DNA of 64,000 bases. It comes from [Limnothrix rosea] IAM M-220 (lineage in GTDB: Bacteria; Cyanobacteriota; Cyanobacteriia; Cyanobacteriales; MRBY01). The stretch covers positions 1 to 64,000 of the forward strand of contig NZ_MRBY01000018.1 in NCBI RefSeq assembly GCF_001904615.1, in the 5' to 3' direction. The notes below the pieces were generated by a model, which was not told where the DNA came from, did no database searches, and was given only the letters and a program-made list of their open reading frames with translations. Positions 26,246-34,584 of the stretch are shown here, piece after piece. The translations under genes were made by a program, and so were the position numbers. How positions within the stretch are numbered: the stretch's first letter is position 1; each line of letters opens with the position of its first letter.

Positions 26246-27991
26246 ATGGTTGCTACGCCCCTTAAACCCGAGAAAAATCAAACCGAAAAAAGATTAACGA
26301 TCCAGACAGAACAGATTAACGAAGACACCACCACAATTCGTTCCCTTGACTGGGATCGCGATCGCTTCGATATCGAGTTCGGTTTACAGAACGGAACCAC
26401 CTACAACTCCTACATTATCCGTGGCGAAAAAATTGCCCTTGTGGATACCTCCCACGCCAAATTCCGCCAGCTTTACCTCGATGCCTTGACGGGGGAAATT
26501 GATCCCACCACCATTGATTACATCATTGTCAGTCATACCGAACCTGACCATAGCGGTCTGATCGCAGATGTGCTAAAACTTGCGCCCCAAGCGGTAATTG
26601 TCGGCGCGAAAGTTGCTATCAAATTTCTGAAAGATTTAGTTCATGATCCTTTTGAATTTATTCAGGTCAAAAGCGGCGATCGCCTCGATTTAGGCAAAGG
26701 TCACGATCTTGAATTTGTGAGTGCGCCTAACCTGCATTGGCCAGACACCATTTTCACCTACGATCCCAAAACCCTAACACTGTTTACCTGTGATGCCTTT
26801 GGATTGCACTATTGCTCCGCCGCGACCTACGACGATGATTTGAAGGCCATTACCCCAGATTATCGTTTTTATTACGAATGTTTGATGGCTCCCAATGCCC
26901 GCTCTGTCCTCAGTGCCATGAAGCGCATCGACAAGCTCGACAGCGAGATTACCCTCGTCGCCAATGGCCATGGCCCCCTCCTCAAACACAACACGAAGGA
27001 GTTGATGGAGTGGTATCGCGAGTGGAGTGAAGCCCAAACAAAGGGCGATAAAACCGCAGCAGTATTTTACGTTTCCGACTACGGCTATAGTGATCGAATT
27101 TCTCAGGCGATCGCCAAAGGCATTACCAAAGCAGGCGTTGCCGTAGAAATGGTGGATCTCAAAGTGGCAGATCCCCAAGATGTCCACGAAATTGTGGGTC
27201 GCGCCGCCGGTTTGGTGATCGGGATGCCGCCCCTCGATAGCGCTTACAATGACGAGCTCAGTAAAGCTGTCGGTACAATCCTCGCAGCCTCCAAAGATAA
27301 GCAGGTCTTCGGGATGTTTGAGTCCTACGGTGGTAACGATGAACCCATCGATCCACTCCTCATGAAATTCCGCGATACAGGTCTAACCACGGCTTTCGAC
27401 TCCATTCGCGTGAAGACAGAACCCGACGAAGCCCTCTACCAACTCTGTGAAGAATCCGGTACAGACCTTGGTCAACTTTTAACCCAAAAAGAAAAACTAA
27501 AAGCTCGTAAATCCCTTGATAGCGATCTCGATAAAGCCATGGGTCGCATTAGCGGTGGCCTCTACATTCTGACCGCTCAAAAAGGTGATGTGAAAGGGGC
27601 AATGGTCGCCTCATGGGTGACCCAAGCTAGTTTTGAACCACCCGGATTTACCGTTGCGGTTGCGAAGGATCGTGCCATTGAATCTCTCATGCAAGTCGGC
27701 GATCGCTTTGTGCTAAATATCCTTGAAGAAGGCAAGTATCAAGGCTTAATGAAACATTTCCTCAAGCGTTTCCCACCCGGTGCGGATCGTTTTGAAGGCG
27801 TAAATGTTCAGATGGCAAAAAATGGTTCGCCGATTCTTGGGGAGGCGTTAGCCTATTTAGAATGCGAAGTGATGAGCCGTATGGAAGCGAGCGATCACTG
27901 GATTGTCTACAGCAAAGTAGAAACGGGCAGAGTCTCCAATCAAGAGGGCTTAACCGCAGTCCACCACCGGAAAGTGGGTAACTACTATTAA
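26246..27991 (+). CDS. flv3: flavodiiron protein, Flv3-like
   Basis: Cyanobacterial flavodiiron proteins reduce oxygen to water at the expense of photosynthetic electrons (Flv1/Flv3 pair). Three domains are visible in 581 residues: a metallo-beta-lactamase-like domain with iron ligands H-x-E-x-D-H in SHTEPDHSG (97-102), a flavodoxin domain (about 265-410), and a C-terminal flavin reductase domain (about 430-575) ending HHRKVGNYY. Intact iron ligands and the N-terminal SLDWDRDRFDIEFGL favour Flv3 over Flv1, whose ligands are replaced. The ATG at 26246 is chosen because GGAGGAG lies 8 bases before it; an upstream in-frame ATG at 26213 lacks this. Confidence 0.85.
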   Translation: MVATPLKPEKNQTEKRLTIQTEQINEDTTTIRSLDWDRDRFDIEFGLQNGTTYNSYIIRGEKIALVDTSHAKFRQLYLDALTGEIDPTTIDYIIVSHTEPDHSGLIADVLKLAPQAVIVGAKVAIKFLKDLVHDPFEFIQVKSGDRLDLGKGHDLEFVSAPNLHWPDTIFTYDPKTLTLFTCDAFGLHYCSAATYDDDLKAITPDYRFYYECLMAPNARSVLSAMKRIDKLDSEITLVANGHGPLLKHNTKELMEWYREWSEAQTKGDKTAAVFYVSDYGYSDRISQAIAKGITKAGVAVEMVDLKVADPQDVHEIVGRAAGLVIGMPPLDSAYNDELSKAVGTILAASKDKQVFGMFESYGGNDEPIDPLLMKFRDTGLTTAFDSIRVKTEPDEALYQLCEESGTDLGQLLTQKEKLKARKSLDSDLDKAMGRISGGLYILTAQKGDVKGAMVASWVTQASFEPPGFTVAVAKDRAIESLMQVGDRFVLNILEEGKYQGLMKHFLKRFPPGADRFEGVNVQMAKNGSPILGEALAYLECEVMSRMEASDHWIVYSKVETGRVSNQEGLTAVHHRKVGNYY

Positions 27992-28317
27992 AAAAAAGAA
28001 AGCCGGATTTTCGCGCTAACTTGTAAAGGCATTTCGCGAAACGCCTCGACCAAACCGATAAGATCTAGTCCAATTCCACAATCCCTGACTTGAAATAGGT
28101 TGGGGATTTTTGCTGTGAAAATAAATAATTTGGCGATCGCCATGTGAGTAAAATCACTGAGATTAGGAGATATCCATCGAGAATATGCGTCACTCCAAAC
28201 CCTGTGACAACGTGAGTAAATTCAGCCTGTTTGTCTTGGCACATCACCGAAAAAGCCGCAAGAGTTGACGATACTAAAGACATCAGCAAGCATTTCTTTT
28301 CTTTTGGAGTTCATCAC
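27992..28317. other. intergenic region, 326 bases, no gene seen
   Basis: It lies between flv3 and the DUF4278 gene. A purine-rich run (aaaaaaaagaaagcc) follows the flv3 stop but no good terminator hairpin was found. Open frames on both strands here carry no recognisable protein. The 3' part should contain the promoter of the DUF4278 gene. Confidence 0.4.
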
Positions 28318-28536
28318 ATGGTTAGCGTCATCACTATTCTCCAGTTCACCTCCGCAATGTCTGCCGTCTGCTCGATTTACGCCGCAGTTTTAGGTTTTAG
28401 TGTGAAAGACGAAACTATCCAATCTCCCCGCCAGCAAAGCAAAGCAGGATGTATCCTCACTTACCGTGGTGTGAGCTACACGCGCTTCCCCGAAGAAAAA
28501 ATTGAACTTGTTCGCCAGTCCCAGAAGCAAAACTAA
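28318..28536 (+). CDS. DUF4278-type small protein
   Basis: The 72-residue product carries the short signature L-T-Y-R-G-V-S-Y-T-R, which defines the cyanobacterial DUF4278 family. The chosen ATG is preceded by GGAG about 9 bases upstream; the frame is open 29 codons further but without a ribosome site. The N-terminal part is hydrophobic (VITILQFTSAMSAVCSIYAA), which may be an insertion helix. Function unknown; members of this family are often numerous and stress-induced. Confidence 0.65.
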   Translation: MVSVITILQFTSAMSAVCSIYAAVLGFSVKDETIQSPRQQSKAGCILTYRGVSYTRFPEEKIELVRQSQKQN

Positions 28537-28596
28537 AGGGAGCGACGCAAAACTTTCCCGTAGAATAAAAGAGATATCTGATTTTGCAATGTTGTG

Positions 28597-29181
28597 ATGG
28601 TTTTCGACCCGTATCTCTGGCTGCATTTAGTGGGTTTGGCGCTACTGCCGCTCACCTTGGCATTAGTGGCGATCGCCCTAGCTTGGGGGATTCCGCTACC
28701 ATTTTCTGTACTGGAGTTAGTCGCTATTGTTCTAGTCGGTGGTGTACCCGTGTGGGTGTTGCAAATTTTGCGCCCGTGGCAACCCTTCGGATTTTTGATT
28801 TTTCAGATTCCACCAGAACGGATGGATGAACGCCAAAAACAAATTTTGCGCCTCATTCAGGGCACGCGCCAACCGCTACTCAATGCCCTTGGTGCAGTGG
28901 TGATGGTGATTCTCCTTTGGCAAATTGCCCACTATTCTCCCCTCGCGACAGGTGTTAGCGAAGGATTTTTGCACTGGCGAATTATCGGCTTAGGATTGGC
29001 GATCGCCGGCTTTTTCTTAAGCAATGTGATTGTCCAAATGTCCCTGACCCTTTTACCAACATTATTCCTATCAGAAAGTACCGTCACAGCCATTGACCCT
29101 CACCCCAACGTAAGCATCCGCCGCGACTTTGCCTGCTGGGGTATCCCGATGGGACAGATTTTCCCCAGCGTTCGACTCTAG
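28597..29181 (+). CDS. low-complexity tail membrane protein (cyanobacterial)
   Basis: The 194-residue product starts MVFDPYLWLHLVGLALLPLTL and has four membrane segments (about 8-27, 30-50, 92-110 and 128-152). The pattern 'PxxWLHLxGLA', 'ILRPW' and 'PERMDERQKQILRLI' reminds me of the family annotated as low-complexity tail membrane protein. The tail here is short. A GTG one codon upstream is an alternative start. Function unknown. Confidence 0.6.
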   Translation: MVFDPYLWLHLVGLALLPLTLALVAIALAWGIPLPFSVLELVAIVLVGGVPVWVLQILRPWQPFGFLIFQIPPERMDERQKQILRLIQGTRQPLLNALGAVVMVILLWQIAHYSPLATGVSEGFLHWRIIGLGLAIAGFFLSNVIVQMSLTLLPTLFLSESTVTAIDPHPNVSIRRDFACWGIPMGQIFPSVRL

Positions 29182-29202
29182 TTTTATCGCCACAAAAGCA
29201 AC

Positions 29203-30945
29203 CTAGTCAGTTTCACTTCCCACATCTAACGTTTTAACAGTAATCACCTGAGGTGGCGTTGCATCGGGAGGATAGAAAAAATCAACCCGTGCATCCATTG
29301 TTTGATTTGGCGGAATATCTAAGGTTACAAGCGGTTGCCCCCGCTCACCGCGCCGCTGCACCAAATGATAATAATCAGTAACTTCATCTCCCCACATATC
29401 TGGGTAGCGGACTCGCACTGTGCCCCGGTAAAATACCCGATCCGGCGGCGTTTCAAAAAAAGTCAGGCGATCGCTAAACTGATTTTGCTTAATCGGTGTT
29501 TGGAAAATCAGCGAAACCTTTTGCGTCTCATCAGTGGCATTATGCAACGGAAACTGAAGATCATAATGGACTAAATAGTTGCCATGTCCCTCCCAAGCCG
29601 TATCCGGATAACGCACCAACATCGGCGCACTATGGACTTGCTCCGTATTAAAAGTACCAGTGCTCGTCGTACTAATGGGAAAAGAAACCGCCTTACCTAC
29701 ATCTGGAATGATAAATTTATTTTTATCTAAATTAGTAACAGTCGTATGCCACTGGGAACCAACAGAAACCCCAGCCACACGCCCATAAATGACTTGATTA
29801 CTACTAGGGTTGGGAATCGGAGCAAGATCGCGAGGCTCCACTAATTTACCTGTAGTCAGGAGCGTACGCCATTCATCTAAAGACGGCGATCGCACAAAAG
29901 ACTCACGGATAATTTTTGTCGGAATCCGGAATAAAGATTCATCAGCTTCACCTCGACCAAAATCAATCTCAAAGCCCTTCGAGTCAGACTCTAGCCCCTC
30001 CAACTCCGTTTCAACAGGTTTTTGGCGACGCTCCTCCTGAATGCGATCCCAAGCCTCTTCATCAACAACTTCACGCTCAATAAAATCTGTCACCTCATAT
30101 TTAGCGAGATTAGCCAGATAAAGACCCCCATCACTCTCTAACTGCAAATAGGTTGAACGGGAGCTACTCGGCGGAATCGGTAAGCTAAATAAAATTTTTG
30201 TGCTGTAGGGGGGCACAGAAACCAGCTCAGGAAAGATTTCTTGGTTTTTCCCACGCAACAAATCACCCACTAAGCGCGAGCCCGGCCCAGAAAAAACATG
30301 ACCATTAGGATCTTCGATAAAGGGAGGCAACTCACGAAAAGGGGCATCTTGACTATTGAGATAACTCAGCCCTTGCAAAATGCGAATACTACGGCGTTTG
30401 CCCGTGGGATTATTAACAATGAGACCTTGGTAGAGGGTTTTTGGGGTTCCGGCAGGGCGGGAAATGTGGTGGGTAAAAATATCAAAGCGCCCCTCCAAGG
30501 CTGCTTCGAGATGGGCATGGGGATACCTTTTAGTACTTTTGGGAAATGTCGATAGTAGAATACCTTCCTGGGTAATAATCTCAGGGCTATTGCTGTTAAA
30601 GACCGGCACTTGATTGAGCTCTCCCGGTAGGGGCAATACAGACTGATAATCTACTAATATCTTGGGCAACTCTGGCTCAAAGGCAGGGATATCTCGGTCA
30701 AGCTCCAGAAATTCTTCTAACTCTTCAATCGTTTCGGCTTCTTCTATCTCAGAAATTTCGGCGGTATTATCGGGGTCTGGGGACTCCTTTGCTTCCTCGT
30801 TTTCTTTAGGGAGTCGGCCAGCACTTTGGGCAATGACCGAGGTATCTTCAGAGGCCGTCGAAGACACGGGTATAACGTTCTTTGTCAATGACTCAGACAG
30901 ATTAGGGGGCTGAGTTAGCAGAAAAGGCAAAAGAAGATCAAGCAT
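29203..30945 (-). CDS. DUF3370 domain protein, probably exported
   Basis: The 580-residue protein has a short hydrophobic N-terminus (MLDLLLPFLLT), a long Glu-rich disordered stretch (about 45-85), and then the DUF3370 region with 'LPLPGELNQVPVFNSNSPE', 'GILLSTFP' and 'AHLEAALEGRFDIFTHHIS' as landmarks. DUF3370 proteins are found in cyanobacteria, where I know of no assigned function; the beta-rich composition and lack of Cys suggest the periplasm or outer layer. Upstream, 265 bases separate it from the divergent LptF-like gene. Confidence 0.72.
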   Translation of the reverse strand: MLDLLLPFLLTQPPNLSESLTKNVIPVSSTASEDTSVIAQSAGRLPKENEEAKESPDPDNTAEISEIEEAETIEELEEFLELDRDIPAFEPELPKILVDYQSVLPLPGELNQVPVFNSNSPEIITQEGILLSTFPKSTKRYPHAHLEAALEGRFDIFTHHISRPAGTPKTLYQGLIVNNPTGKRRSIRILQGLSYLNSQDAPFRELPPFIEDPNGHVFSGPGSRLVGDLLRGKNQEIFPELVSVPPYSTKILFSLPIPPSSSRSTYLQLESDGGLYLANLAKYEVTDFIEREVVDEEAWDRIQEERRQKPVETELEGLESDSKGFEIDFGRGEADESLFRIPTKIIRESFVRSPSLDEWRTLLTTGKLVEPRDLAPIPNPSSNQVIYGRVAGVSVGSQWHTTVTNLDKNKFIIPDVGKAVSFPISTTSTGTFNTEQVHSAPMLVRYPDTAWEGHGNYLVHYDLQFPLHNATDETQKVSLIFQTPIKQNQFSDRLTFFETPPDRVFYRGTVRVRYPDMWGDEVTDYYHLVQRRGERGQPLVTLDIPPNQTMDARVDFFYPPDATPPQVITVKTLDVGSETD

Positions 30946-31210
30946 TAATGTCTCAAACTGTCCAAAACAATAGATATTTTTTTATGTCACCACTGAGGAA
31001 ATCGCAGTATTGATGATCTCTTATTCGGTAGAGCATGGGGCAAATCATCAAAGTTTTAAGGTTTTCTGTGTCATATTTTAGGCGGTTGTTGAAAGTTTTT
31101 GAGTTTCGCGAGTGTATGACTGTCGCTCTAGGGGAAAAGTTGCAGCAAAATTACAAAAAGACCTTTTCTTTGGCATTATGGTGTTTGGGGTTCTCTGGTG
31201 AGAATTTCCA

Positions 31211-32365
31211 GTGAAGTTTGGCGTAATGTTGAGATCTTTTCCTTTATTTTCCCTTGTTGACCGTTACATTATGGCGCAGCTGGTGTTGCCATTTTTGTTT
31301 GGTCTTGGTGTGTTTACGAGCCTTAGCCTATCCATTGGTGTGCTTTTTGATGTGATGCGCAAGGTCGTCGCCAATGAAATCACCTGGGCGATCGCCGGGC
31401 AGGTTTTAGTCCTACGCTTACCGGAGTATTTGGTGCTGGGCTTACCAATGGCTGTGCTCTTGGGGAGCTTGACGGCCTATAGTGGCCTTTCTTCCTTTAG
31501 TGAAATTATTGCGCTCCGTAGTGCTGGTTTTAAACCGATTCGTCTAATGGTTCCCTGTATTGTCGCTGGACTAATTGTCAGTGTTGTCACCTTTGGCCTC
31601 AACGATTTGGTTGTACCCACAACGACACGCCAAGCTTCTACCTTGATACAACAGGCCATTGGTGAGGACGTTAATGCTTTTAAGGAAAAAAATATTATCT
31701 ATCCTGAATATCATCGCATCAAAAATGAGGCGGGCGATCGCCGCGAAGTCTTAAAAACACTCTTCTATGCAGAGCAATTCGACGGCGAAATTATGCAGCG
31801 ATTGACAATTCTTGACCGTGCCGATGTGGATACGAGTCTAGTAATTACGGCTAATTCGGCGCAGTGGCATCCGAGTTCCCAGGGGTGGCAAATTCAACAG
31901 GGCAGCATTTATCAAATTGATAAAAATGGGTCTTTTAATAGTATTCGTCAGTTTGAAACGGAATTTTTAGACATCTCGGAAGCTCCACTTGTTTTGGCGA
32001 CACGCTGTCAAAATGTCAATGAAATGAGTTTAGATGTCATTGATCTCTGTTTAGATAGCCTGAAGCTCAGCCGTAACCAAAAAAAGATCCGGACGCTACA
32101 GGTCACCAAGCAAGAAAAGTTTGCGATTCCCTTTGTCTGTGTGGTTTTTGCCGTGGTTGGGGCGGCGATCGGTTTGCGTCCTCAAAATGCCAGTCGCGCC
32201 ACTAGTGTTGGTTTATCAGTCGCGATTGTGTTTGCCTATTATTTAATTTCAGTAATTTCCACTTCGATGGGAGTTTGGGGTACGGTAACGCCCTTCGTTG
32301 GAACATGGCTACCTAATGCTTTAGGTTTAGGAGCTGCAGCTTTAATCCTATGGCGCACTGGCTAG
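31211..32365 (+). CDS. LptF/LptG-family permease (YjgP/YjgQ)
   Basis: Six membrane segments are visible, three at the N-terminus (YIMAQLVLPFLFGLGVF from about residue 19, then 'VLRLPEYLVLGLPMAVLLGSL', then about 115-135) and three at the C-terminus (about 305-384), flanking a beta-rich periplasmic domain of about 160 residues. This is the plan of LptF/LptG, the membrane part of the ABC exporter moving lipopolysaccharide to the outer membrane. Motif 'FSEIIALRSAGFKPIRL' is the conserved cytoplasmic loop. Cyanobacteria often have one such gene. No lptB is adjacent. Confidence 0.86.
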   Translation: MKFGVMLRSFPLFSLVDRYIMAQLVLPFLFGLGVFTSLSLSIGVLFDVMRKVVANEITWAIAGQVLVLRLPEYLVLGLPMAVLLGSLTAYSGLSSFSEIIALRSAGFKPIRLMVPCIVAGLIVSVVTFGLNDLVVPTTTRQASTLIQQAIGEDVNAFKEKNIIYPEYHRIKNEAGDRREVLKTLFYAEQFDGEIMQRLTILDRADVDTSLVITANSAQWHPSSQGWQIQQGSIYQIDKNGSFNSIRQFETEFLDISEAPLVLATRCQNVNEMSLDVIDLCLDSLKLSRNQKKIRTLQVTKQEKFAIPFVCVVFAVVGAAIGLRPQNASRATSVGLSVAIVFAYYLISVISTSMGVWGTVTPFVGTWLPNALGLGAAALILWRTG

Positions 32366-32811
32366 TCTAGATTTAGAAAATCGGTGTAGGATTGCAAGCA
32401 ATAGTGCAAAACTTTGACTAGGCTTCGCGGTTTGAGTGATTCCGAGGACAAGGGATTTTTAGTGATTTTTTACGAGCTGCAGAGTTTGCATTAGCGATCC
32501 ACCACAAGTTGAACGACTCTCTTCCGAGCTGCACCAAAATATGCAGGATTATTGCAATCAAGATGATATCGAAATTCTTTCGCCAAACTACGCGCGCAAT
32601 GGGCGACAGCAATCATTCCACTATGCCAGCAGACGACCAAGTACTGGGCTTTAATTTACCCCCCCTCGGTAATTTATTTCAGGTTGACCTCCGAGATGAA
32701 TCATGGCAAAAAATAGCAGTCAAACAAAACTTGTTTTTCAGTCAAAATCGGAAAAAGAAAAAGAAAAAAAGAACGCCCTTGTCAATGTAGTAATTTCGAA
32801 TAAAGTCTAGA
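32366..32811. other. intergenic region with possible decayed short frames
   Basis: No convincing gene. A short plus-strand frame from ATG 32703 to TAG 32810 (35 codons, Lys/Glu rich, MAKNSSQTKLVFQSKSEKEK) ends exactly where repeat copy E begins and could be the start of a protein cut off by the repeat. A longer overlapping frame (32509-32790) is of low complexity. No terminator for the LptF-like gene was recognised. Confidence 0.4.
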
Positions 32812-32821
32812 GTGATCCATT

Positions 32822-32914
32822 TCCTTCCTTGGGGAAGGTATCCACAGGGGGGAAGGGGTTTCGATAGGTTGCGTAATGTACTGGCAACCCACCGCCCTTT
32901 CAAGGGGGAGAACC
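32822..32914. repeat. repeat copy E: hairpin-ended element, inverted and without gene tail
   Basis: Reads CCTTCC-TTGG-GGAAGG, then 'ggaaggggtttcgataggtt', then 'caacccaccgccctttcaaggggg', the reverse complement of the pattern in copies A-D but more diverged. It has no methyltransferase tail. It shows that the hairpin element itself is a dispersed repeat of this genome, independent of the restriction locus. Confidence 0.75.
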
Positions 32915-32989
32915 TTCTCATTCTTATTCAAAATATCTATAAAAGCGCTCAAATGTTTTTGTGCTTAAATTTTGCTGTAAACGTCAAAG

Positions 32990-33973
32990 TTATTCCGCGA
33001 GCCAGCGCACAGCGTCTTTAGCGTGGTAGGTCAAAATTAAATCTGCTCCTGCTCGCTTAAAGCTCATCAGGGTTTCGAGCACGACTTTTTTTTCGTCAAT
33101 CCAACCGTTCAGGGCGGCGGCTTTTACCATGGAATATTCACCGGAAACGTTGTAGGCCGCCACGGGCAGATTACTCATTTCCTTAATGCGACAAATAATA
33201 TCCATGTAGGACAAGGCTGGTTTAACCATCACGATATCTGCGCCTTCCATAATGTCTAGTTCGACTTCTTTGAGGGCTTCGCGGGAGTTGGCGGGATCCA
33301 TTTGATAGGTGCGGCGATCGCCAAACTGGGGCGCAGACTCAGCAGCATCGCGGAAGGGGCCATAATAACCAGAAGAATATTTGGCCGAGTAGGCCATGAT
33401 CGGTATATCCTGAAAACCCGCTCCATCAAGACCTTCGCGAATTGCTGCCACAAAACCATCCATCATGCCCGATGGCGCAATAATATCTGCCCCTGCCTTT
33501 GCTTGGGAAATGGCGGTTTTCTTCAGAAGTTCGAGGGTCGGATCGTTTAATACGCGTCCCGTTAAATCACCTGTTTCGAGGTAGCCACAGTGGCCATGGG
33601 GTGTATATTCACAGAGGCAAGTGTCGGCCACAACTGTCATTTCAGGAATCGCTTCTTTAATGGCCGTAGCTGCTTTTTGGACAATGCCGCAATCATGCCA
33701 AGCACCTGTGGCTTCAACATCTTTGTCGGTGGGAATCCCAAACAAAATGACCGCAGGAATACCTAGTTCCCAAACTTCCTTGGCTTCGTCCACAATTTTA
33801 TCGATGGATAGCTGATAGACACCGGGCATGGAAGAGACTTCCTTCGCAAAGGATTCGCCCGGCACAGCAAACAAAGGGTAGATCATGTCATTTGCGGTTA
33901 AGGTCGTCTCTCGCACCATCCGGCGGAGGGAATCGCTTTGACGCAGACGGCGGGGACGCATTGAAGGGAACAT
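32990..33973 (-). CDS. hemB: delta-aminolevulinic acid dehydratase (porphobilinogen synthase)
   Basis: It condenses two 5-aminolevulinates to porphobilinogen, the common step to haem, chlorophyll and bilins. 327 residues. Visible motifs: the metal-site region [14 protein letters not shown], '[10 protein letters not shown]', the substrate-site Lys in [14 protein letters not shown], and the Schiff-base Lys in [11 protein letters not shown]. The N-terminus [22 protein letters not shown] is typical. Alone in its neighbourhood, with a repeat-rich region upstream. Confidence 0.95.
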   Translation of the reverse strand: MFPSMRPRRLRQSDSLRRMVRETTLTANDMIYPLFAVPGESFAKEVSSMPGVYQLSIDKIVDEAKEVWELGIPAVILFGIPTDKDVEATGAWHDCGIVQKAATAIKEAIPEMTVVADTCLCEYTPHGHCGYLETGDLTGRVLNDPTLELLKKTAISQAKAGADIIAPSGMMDGFVAAIREGLDGAGFQDIPIMAYSAKYSSGYYGPFRDAAESAPQFGDRRTYQMDPANSREALKEVELDIMEGADIVMVKPALSYMDIICRIKEMSNLPVAAYNVSGEYSMVKAAALNGWIDEKKVVLETLMSFKRAGADLILTYHAKDAVRWLAE

Positions 33974-34180
33974 AGGTACTAAATTCTAAATAAAAGCGAA
34001 AAATAAAAAATGACTTCTAGCTAGTGTAAAGCGATCGCCCACAATCCCTTACGCAAACGTAACAGTCCTCAATGATTTGCAAAGAATTTAGGCTCTGGCT
34101 GATGTTGAGTCTACTGGTTTGCTCTTGTGGAGTAGCGAGGGCAACTTTTTCCTGCACGCAGATTGGGAAGAATCGTTTCT

Positions 34181-34371
34181 AACCTGAGTTCGGTTTAAGA
34201 ATGGTCTAGGATGACGACGCGGTGAAAGGGAGAGCGAGTGATGGGGAGATTTTTCATTCGAATAATTCTAATGCGGGTGTCCGTTGATATCCCGTGCCTC
34301 CCTATCCCAATGTCCCCGTGTCTCCTTTTCCCTGAAGCATTGAGGCGAAATCCTTAACCCAAACTGAGGTT
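34181..34371. mobile_element. MITE copy 2 (191 bp) with terminal inverted repeats and TSD TTCT
   Basis: The ends AACCTGAGTTCGGTTTAA (left) and TTAACCCAAACTGAGGTT (right) form the same 18-bp imperfect inverted repeats as in the copy at 19352-19582. TTCT flanks both sides (34177-34180 and 34372-34375). The interior is the same as in copy 1 in reverse orientation without the internal duplication. It has no coding capacity for a transposase. Confidence 0.88.
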
Positions 34372-34518
34372 TTCTAGCTCAATCTCCACACCGGGTAGAT
34401 CCGGCAGCTCTTTAAAGGTCGAGGCTCCCATGGCGGGGCTAGGCGATCGCCAACAAAAAAGCGACAAACCCACAAACAGTGCAGCGAAACAAACAACAAA
34501 AACCCATAGCAAACCCAA
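34354..34518 (-). CDS. possible small membrane protein ending inside the MITE
   Basis: A minus-strand frame of 54 codons starts at a TTG (34516-34518) and reads as one membrane helix (LGLLWVFVVCFAALFVGLSL) followed by a polar part with FKELPDLPGVEIELE. The last five codons and the stop lie in the MITE terminal repeat. Removing the MITE and one copy of its target duplication would extend the same frame by about 24 codons. There is no ATG and no ribosome binding site, so expression is doubtful. Confidence 0.3.
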   Translation of the reverse strand: MGLLWVFVVCFAALFVGLSLFCWRSPSPAMGASTFKELPDLPGVEIELENLSLG

Positions 34519-34584
34519 CCCATGTTGCTATCGAAAATCATGATGGCCAGATTTTTCGACAAGATCAAACAGTTTCAGGAAGCT

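Noticed and set aside
28065-28289. Minus-strand frame of 74 codons between flv3 and the DUF4278 gene
   Set aside because: It lies antisense to the promoter region with no recognisable family and no ribosome site.
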